Origin: Proteobacteria bacterium UBA5122
GTDB taxonomy: Bacteria; Pseudomonadota; Gammaproteobacteria; Tenderiales; Tenderiaceae
Direction of reading: 5' to 3'
Length of the DNA: 26,779 nucleotides
Assembly: GCA_002415485.1 (NCBI GenBank)
Contig: DHYU01000020.1
Span: forward strand, 3,210 to 29,988
The notes beneath the pieces were generated by a model. That model had not been told where the DNA came from. It saw nothing but the letters and a program-made list of their open reading frames with translations, and searched no databases. Below are positions 22,898-26,779 of this stretch, piece by piece. A program made the position numbers and the translations under genes. The first letter of the stretch is position 1, and the number at the start of each line of letters is the position of its first letter.

Positions 22898-25822
22898 ATG
22901 CAGTTTCGACACAGATTGAAAGTCACGTTGGCAGTATTGGCCTGCGTGTTGTTGACCACTATTCATCCGGGCAAGGTGTTGGCGGCGATTGCCGATGTGA
23001 ATATCGGTATCGTCGATGCCGGGCCTGCCGCTGTGCTGACAGCCCAATGGGGTGCAACGGCAGCCTATCTCGGTCAGCAAATTCCGGGGCGTCGCTTTAA
23101 TATCATTGCCCTCAAATATGAGGATATCGCGGTCGCTGTTGCCGAGCGGCGCATTGATTTCTTAATTACCGATCCCGCCAATTATGTGGTCATGCAGCAG
23201 GCCTATGGTATTAGCGCCAGTCTGACCATGCAGCGCCAGATCACGCCTTATTTCGCCAGCAGTCAGTATGCAGCGGTGATTTTTGTACGTGGTGATCAAG
23301 ACCAAATTCAAACCATGGCTGACTTGCAGGGCAAATCGATGGTCGCGGTACATGAAAAAGATCTCGGTGGCTGGATCATGGCCTGGCACCAATTCAATTT
23401 GCTTGGTATTGATCCATATCAGGCATTGCGGCAACTGGACTTTGTTCATTCGGACCAATCTGTGGTTAGGGCCGTACTCAGTGGTGTGGTGGACGCGGGT
23501 ACAGTGCGTACAGGGGTTATTGAAGAGATGGTGCGCACCGGGCAGTTGCGTAGCGATGAGTTGAGGGTGCTGATGCCGCAGACCTATATAGGTGCTGATG
23601 GCAGACGACCACAGTTATTGCACAGCACGCCATTTTTGCCTGAGTGGCCGCTGGCCAGGTTGCAACATGTTTCCAATGAATTGGCGACAGCGGTATCGAT
23701 AGCATTATTGTCTATTCCCGCCAAACACGCTGTATTGAATGATGCAGGTCTCGCCGCGTGGTTGCCGCCAGAGCAATACAATGCCGTGCATGAGTTGATG
23801 CAGGATCTCAAGCTTGCGGGATACCGTCATTACGGTGAGATAACCACAAATCAATTACTACGACAGTATGGGTATGTGATTGCCAGTGCCCTTGCCTTGG
23901 TTTTATTTGGCCTGCTGGTTATCTGGCGGATGAAACGTTGGTTAGCCAGGTTGCAAGGCATATTGGCTGCGTCGCAGCTCAGTAACGAAGAGCAACAACA
24001 ACGTATTGCCCAGTTACAGCAGCGTGAAGAGCATGTGAATGCCGTGATCGAGAATATTGTCAGCGGTTATCTCTGTGTCGATAAGCAGTGGCATGTGGTT
24101 GAGCATAATAGCGAAGCGCTGACGATGTTGACTGGTAGTCGGCCATTGCTTAAAGGAAAAATGCTATGGGCGGTGCTAGGAGATCTTAATCGTAGTGATT
24201 TCGCGCAGTCTTTTGCCAGTGGCAAGCCTGCTGAATTTACACTTTATTTCGCCCCCACCGATCGTTGGCTGGAGTTTTATACCTATCCATCGGCAATGGC
24301 AATGGAGGTTTATTTCAGAGATATTTCAAAGCAGGTGCGTACCGAAGCAGCTTTGCATGAAAAAGAAAATCGGCTGCAAGCAATTCTGAGTCACATGCTG
24401 GATGCGGTTATCGCTATCGATGACAAGGGGATTATTCAGCAATTCAATCATGCAGCAGAAACCATGTTTGGTTATCACGCCAGTGAGATTCTTGGCGAGA
24501 ATATTTCGATGTTAATGCCATCTTCTTTTGCAGGGCAGCATCAGGATCATATTCGGCGTTATTTGCAGACACGACAAAGCACTACTGTTGGAGTCGGGCG
24601 TGAGTTAACAGGTAAGCGGCGAAATGGAACAACATTTACCCTCGATATTACTATTAGTGATATCGAGATTAATAATCGCCATATCTTCATCGGTATTTGT
24701 CGTGATGTGAGTGAGCGCAAGCAACAGCAATTAGTGCTACAGCGTTTGGCGACAGCAGTGGATCACACGGCCGATGGGGTTTTTATTACTGATAGCGATG
24801 GCATTGTTGAATATGTAAATAATGCCTATGAGAATATTACGGGGTGTTCAGCAAGAGATTCCCGTGGTCGTTACCATTTGCTATTTGAGAATAATGCAGA
24901 ATTATTGGGGGATAGTTGTCACCAGGTCCTGAGTGGGCGTGAACATTGGCATGGTCGTTATCAGCGTAAACGCTCTAATAAAGAAGATTACATTGAAGAG
25001 TCCACATTGACACCTGTATTGGATCAACGTCAGCGCGTGCAATATTTTGTAGGTGTCTGTCGCGATGCATCAGGTGAACAATGGCGTCAGGAAAATATCC
25101 AATTCAAACAGCGTTCGGCAATGGTGAATGCGTTTAATGGCGAGATCGCTCGTGAAGCAGGGCGTATCCTTCATAGCGTGCTAGAACATACCGAATTCGC
25201 ACAGACCAGTACTGATCCGCGCAGTCCAGCGGCACGTCATCTCAATCAGGCAGCCAGTGCAGTAAATAGGGCTGAAGTGTTGATTAATCGGTTGGTTACA
25301 TTCGGTTGTGGTGATTCTTTCCAAGTGGAGTATTTTCAACCATTGCAATATATCAGTGATATGGTCTTGTCACTGCGTGTTGTATATGCCCCTCGAGTGG
25401 ATATCGTCTTTAGGCATGATGGTGATATGCCGAGCATTGAAATGTCTCCCGTTTATTTTCAACAATTGTTGATGGGGATGATGTTGAGTGCAGTGAGAGC
25501 GTGTGATGGTGGCCACGGTACGGTGACGATTGAGATCGGTCGTGCGTGCATGGCACCCGCTGCCCGTCTACCAAGTGTGGCTAAAGGTGATTCTTTGGTC
25601 CTGACAGTTAAGGACAGTGGCGGCCCACTGGTAGGGCTGGGGGTAGGCCAGGTTGCAGGTTCTATTCAAAGCCATGCGTTGACACAGGCCGGCAGGCCTT
25701 GTCTTGCTGCCGTGCAATCAATTGTGACCGACGCCGGCGGTGCTATTGTGCTTGATAACACCGCCGATGGTTTGTCGGTTAGTGTTTACCTGCCCGTCGC
25801 GCCGGGGGCGATTGAGGATTAG
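22898..25822 (+). CDS. Membrane sensor: PhnD-like domain, three PAS domains, degenerate kinase
   Basis: Multidomain sensor, 974 aa. A signal peptide (about 1-30) precedes a PhnD-like periplasmic binding domain (35-300: VNIGIVDAG, RRIDFLITDPANYVVMQ, ADLQGKSMVAV, VLSGVVDAGTVRTGVIEEM). A membrane helix (325-344) and a Q/E-rich coiled coil (350-378) follow, then PAS1 (380-478), PAS2 (492-607) and PAS3 (615-725). PAS2 is FixL-like: His548 and Arg568 are 20 residues apart, the spacing of the FixL haem ligand His200 and distal Arg220. The C-terminus (741-967) resembles a histidine kinase core but has Arg752 in place of the acceptor His (GEIAREAGRIL), no N-box asparagines (LLMGMMLSAVRACDG), a G1 remnant (VKDSGGPL), and no G2 glycines. 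It looks like a signalling pseudokinase. ATG 22898 has AAAGGA about 14 bases upstream. The gene is visibly AT-richer than its neighbours, which suggests acquisition; no response regulator adjoins it. Confidence 0.88.
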   Translation: MQFRHRLKVTLAVLACVLLTTIHPGKVLAAIADVNIGIVDAGPAAVLTAQWGATAAYLGQQIPGRRFNIIALKYEDIAVAVAERRIDFLITDPANYVVMQQAYGISASLTMQRQITPYFASSQYAAVIFVRGDQDQIQTMADLQGKSMVAVHEKDLGGWIMAWHQFNLLGIDPYQALRQLDFVHSDQSVVRAVLSGVVDAGTVRTGVIEEMVRTGQLRSDELRVLMPQTYIGADGRRPQLLHSTPFLPEWPLARLQHVSNELATAVSIALLSIPAKHAVLNDAGLAAWLPPEQYNAVHELMQDLKLAGYRHYGEITTNQLLRQYGYVIASALALVLFGLLVIWRMKRWLARLQGILAASQLSNEEQQQRIAQLQQREEHVNAVIENIVSGYLCVDKQWHVVEHNSEALTMLTGSRPLLKGKMLWAVLGDLNRSDFAQSFASGKPAEFTLYFAPTDRWLEFYTYPSAMAMEVYFRDISKQVRTEAALHEKENRLQAILSHMLDAVIAIDDKGIIQQFNHAAETMFGYHASEILGENISMLMPSSFAGQHQDHIRRYLQTRQSTTVGVGRELTGKRRNGTTFTLDITISDIEINNRHIFIGICRDVSERKQQQLVLQRLATAVDHTADGVFITDSDGIVEYVNNAYENITGCSARDSRGRYHLLFENNAELLGDSCHQVLSGREHWHGRYQRKRSNKEDYIEESTLTPVLDQRQRVQYFVGVCRDASGEQWRQENIQFKQRSAMVNAFNGEIAREAGRILHSVLEHTEFAQTSTDPRSPAARHLNQAASAVNRAEVLINRLVTFGCGDSFQVEYFQPLQYISDMVLSLRVVYAPRVDIVFRHDGDMPSIEMSPVYFQQLLMGMMLSAVRACDGGHGTVTIEIGRACMAPAARLPSVAKGDSLVLTVKDSGGPLVGLGVGQVAGSIQSHALTQAGRPCLAAVQSIVTDAGGAIVLDNTADGLSVSVYLPVAPGAIED

Positions 25823-25955
25823 CGCCTCGGTGCTTGGTTTTGGGTGTGTGTTCTTCCTGGCAGGGATAACAGTATTCACCGTAAAGATCACAACACTCTG
25901 TTTCAGTTGATGATTTCTCGGAAGGCGTCGCGCCTGTTTTCATATGCTTTGCCAT
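25779..25955 (-). CDS. Small cysteine-rich protein, 58 aa
   Basis: Read by hand on the minus strand. The protein begins MAKHMKTGATPSEKSS and has a compact cysteine cluster, ECCDLYGEYCYPCQEE (CC-x6-C-x2-C, residues 21-32), followed by a basic, histidine-containing tail (HTPKTKHRG, ARRAGKH). The four cysteines could bind a metal or an iron-sulfur cluster, or form disulfides. There is no signal peptide. A full AAGGAGG Shine-Dalgarno lies 6 bases before ATG 25955; another ATG at 25960 is too close to it and ends after six codons. The last 15 codons overlap, antisense, the 3' end of the sensor gene. I do not recognise the family. Confidence 0.6.
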   Translation of the reverse strand: MAKHMKTGATPSEKSSTETECCDLYGEYCYPCQEEHTPKTKHRGANPQSPPARRAGKH

Positions 25956-26003
25956 GTCATGCCTCCTTGATGTCGCTGCGGCATACCTGCATTGCCGGTC
26001 CTT

Positions 26004-26102
26004 AAGGTTATCGGCACCCTTTTGTGTTTAGTTGACTGTAAGGCTTGTTGCGTTTAGTTGACTGTAAGGCTTGGCCATCGATCGTGAGAGGCCGATAACC
26101 TT
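26004..26102. repeat. Element with 12-bp inverted ends and two internal direct repeats
   Basis: A perfect 12-bp inverted repeat, AAGGTTATCGGC at 26004-26015 and GCCGATAACCTT at 26091-26102, flanks 75 bases. Inside are two exact 22-base direct repeats (26026-26047 and 26052-26073, period 26, beginning GTTTAGTTGACTG and ending TAAGGCTTG). The element lies in the gap between the small cysteine-rich gene and hpd. It codes for nothing visible. It may be a regulatory element (a pair of operators plus a large hairpin), a miniature mobile element, or a recombination scar. Confidence 0.7.
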
Positions 26103-26190
26103 GGCATGTAGTCAGGGCGCAGCAGATCAAGCACGATGGATCGCACCTGCCGGAATGGACCACGCCCGCGTAACCAGACGAGGGCTTTGT

Positions 26191-26779
26191 ATGTTTGAGT
26201 ACCATAATCCGGCCGCAACCGATGGCTTTGAGTTTGTCGAATACACCGCACCCGACACCCGCGCGTTAGAGGCGCTGTTTCAACAGATGGGCTTTGTCGC
26301 CGTTGCCCGTCATCGTTCCAAGGACGTACTGCTCTATCGCCAGGGCAATATCAACTTCATCATCAATCACGAGTCCCACAGCTTCGCGCAGAGTTTTGCC
26401 GAGGTGCATGGACCTTCCTGTTGTGCCTTTGCCATCCGTGTGAAAGATGCCGGGCAGGCCTATGAGCGGGCATTGCAGTTGGGCGCCGAACCCTTTCATG
26501 GCAAGCTCGGGCCGATGGAGTTGAATATCCCGGCGATTCGCGGCATTGGTCGTAGTCTGTTGTATCTGGTCGATCGTTATGATGGCAGTTCAATTTATGA
26601 CATAGATTTTGTGCCCATCGTCGGCGCTGACTCAATTCCCGTTGGTGTGGGATTGTTGGATATTGATCACCTCACGCACAACGTCCACAACGGCCGCATG
26701 GATCAATGGGCAGAATTCTACGAGCGCCTGTTTGGTTTCAAGGAGATCCGCTACTTCGATATCCAAGGTCAGGCGACGG
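26191..26779 (+). CDS. hpd: 4-hydroxyphenylpyruvate dioxygenase, N-terminal part (cut by window edge)
   Basis: Non-haem iron dioxygenase that converts 4-hydroxyphenylpyruvate to homogentisate in tyrosine catabolism; in some bacteria it leads to the pigment pyomelanin. About 196 codons are present. The N-terminal VOC domain begins MFEYHNPAATDGFEFVEYTAPD and continues with MGFVAVARHRSKDVLLYRQGNINFIIN, HGPSCCAFAIRVKDA and the FHGKLGPMELNIPAIRGIG block. The catalytic domain has begun: LLDIDHLTHNVHNGRMDQWAEFYERLFGFKEIRYFDI, whose first His (in DIDHLT) is the first iron ligand of the family. ATG 26191 has GAGGG upstream. It lies behind the repeat element, which could be its control region. The rest of the gene is past the window. 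Confidence 0.95.
   Translation, partial: MFEYHNPAATDGFEFVEYTAPDTRALEALFQQMGFVAVARHRSKDVLLYRQGNINFIINHESHSFAQSFAEVHGPSCCAFAIRVKDAGQAYERALQLGAEPFHGKLGPMELNIPAIRGIGRSLLYLVDRYDGSSIYDIDFVPIVGADSIPVGVGLLDIDHLTHNVHNGRMDQWAEFYERLFGFKEIRYFDIQGQAT

Noticed and set aside
22885..23100. Alternative GTG-started frame at the start of the sensor gene, closer to the AAAGGA
   Set aside because: It ends after 71 codons and lacks any domain; the 974-codon frame has a signal peptide and continuous domains from ATG 22898.
26026..26073. Two direct repeats considered as a CRISPR remnant
   Set aside because: Only two units, with a 4-base gap between them rather than a 30-base spacer, and no cas genes nearby.

Overview
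The window is chromosomal DNA of a free-living gammaproteobacterium, most likely from the Chromatiales / Ectothiorhodospiraceae neighbourhood. That placement is an inference from gene order (tsaP-def-fmt-rsmB-DUF4390-ntrYX-trkA-trkH and dprA-smg-topA), from protein resemblance, and from the fairly GC-rich codon use; no rRNA or other phylogenetic marker is present. Most of the sequence is housekeeping genes packed in operons. No tRNA, rRNA, CRISPR array or intact insertion sequence was seen.

Layout. (1) 1-1381, minus strand: the N-terminal part of uvrD, cut by the left edge, preceded by two very small genes (76 and 43 codons), each with a clear ribosome binding site and a hairpin downstream. 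(2) 1588-3106, plus: a secreted DUF4124 protein and the LysR regulator cysB, which converges on topA. The two stop codons overlap in the loop of one hairpin. (3) 3103-8351, minus: topA, smg and dprA, then a terminator, then a tsaP-like LysM protein. (4) 8495-15589, plus: def, fmt, rsmB, a DUF4390 protein and an NtrY/NtrX-type two-component pair, nearly all abutting or overlapping. (5) 15676-19109, plus: trkA and trkH (potassium uptake) and a small methyltransferase. (6) 19106-20669, minus: a LpxL/HtrB-type acyltransferase and plsY (lipid synthesis). (7) 20771-22838, plus: folB, folK (folate synthesis) and a MidA-type methyltransferase. (8) 22898-25822, plus: a 974-residue membrane sensor in visibly AT-richer sequence. 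(9) 25779-26190: a small cysteine-rich gene on the opposite strand and an element of direct and inverted repeats. (10) From 26191: the start of 4-hydroxyphenylpyruvate dioxygenase (hpd), cut by the right edge.

The most unusual item is the sensor of region 8. It joins a PhnD-like periplasmic binding domain, one membrane helix, three PAS domains and a kinase-like C-terminus. The middle PAS domain keeps the FixL haem-ligand histidine and distal arginine at exactly the FixL spacing. The kinase-like end has lost the phospho-acceptor histidine, both N-box asparagines and the G2 glycines. No output partner lies next to it. Further points are an NtrX-like regulator with a degenerate AAA+ domain, an rsmB whose full-length frame offers only CTG starts, two unlisted small genes (43 and 58 residues) with strong ribosome binding sites, and the repeat element before hpd.
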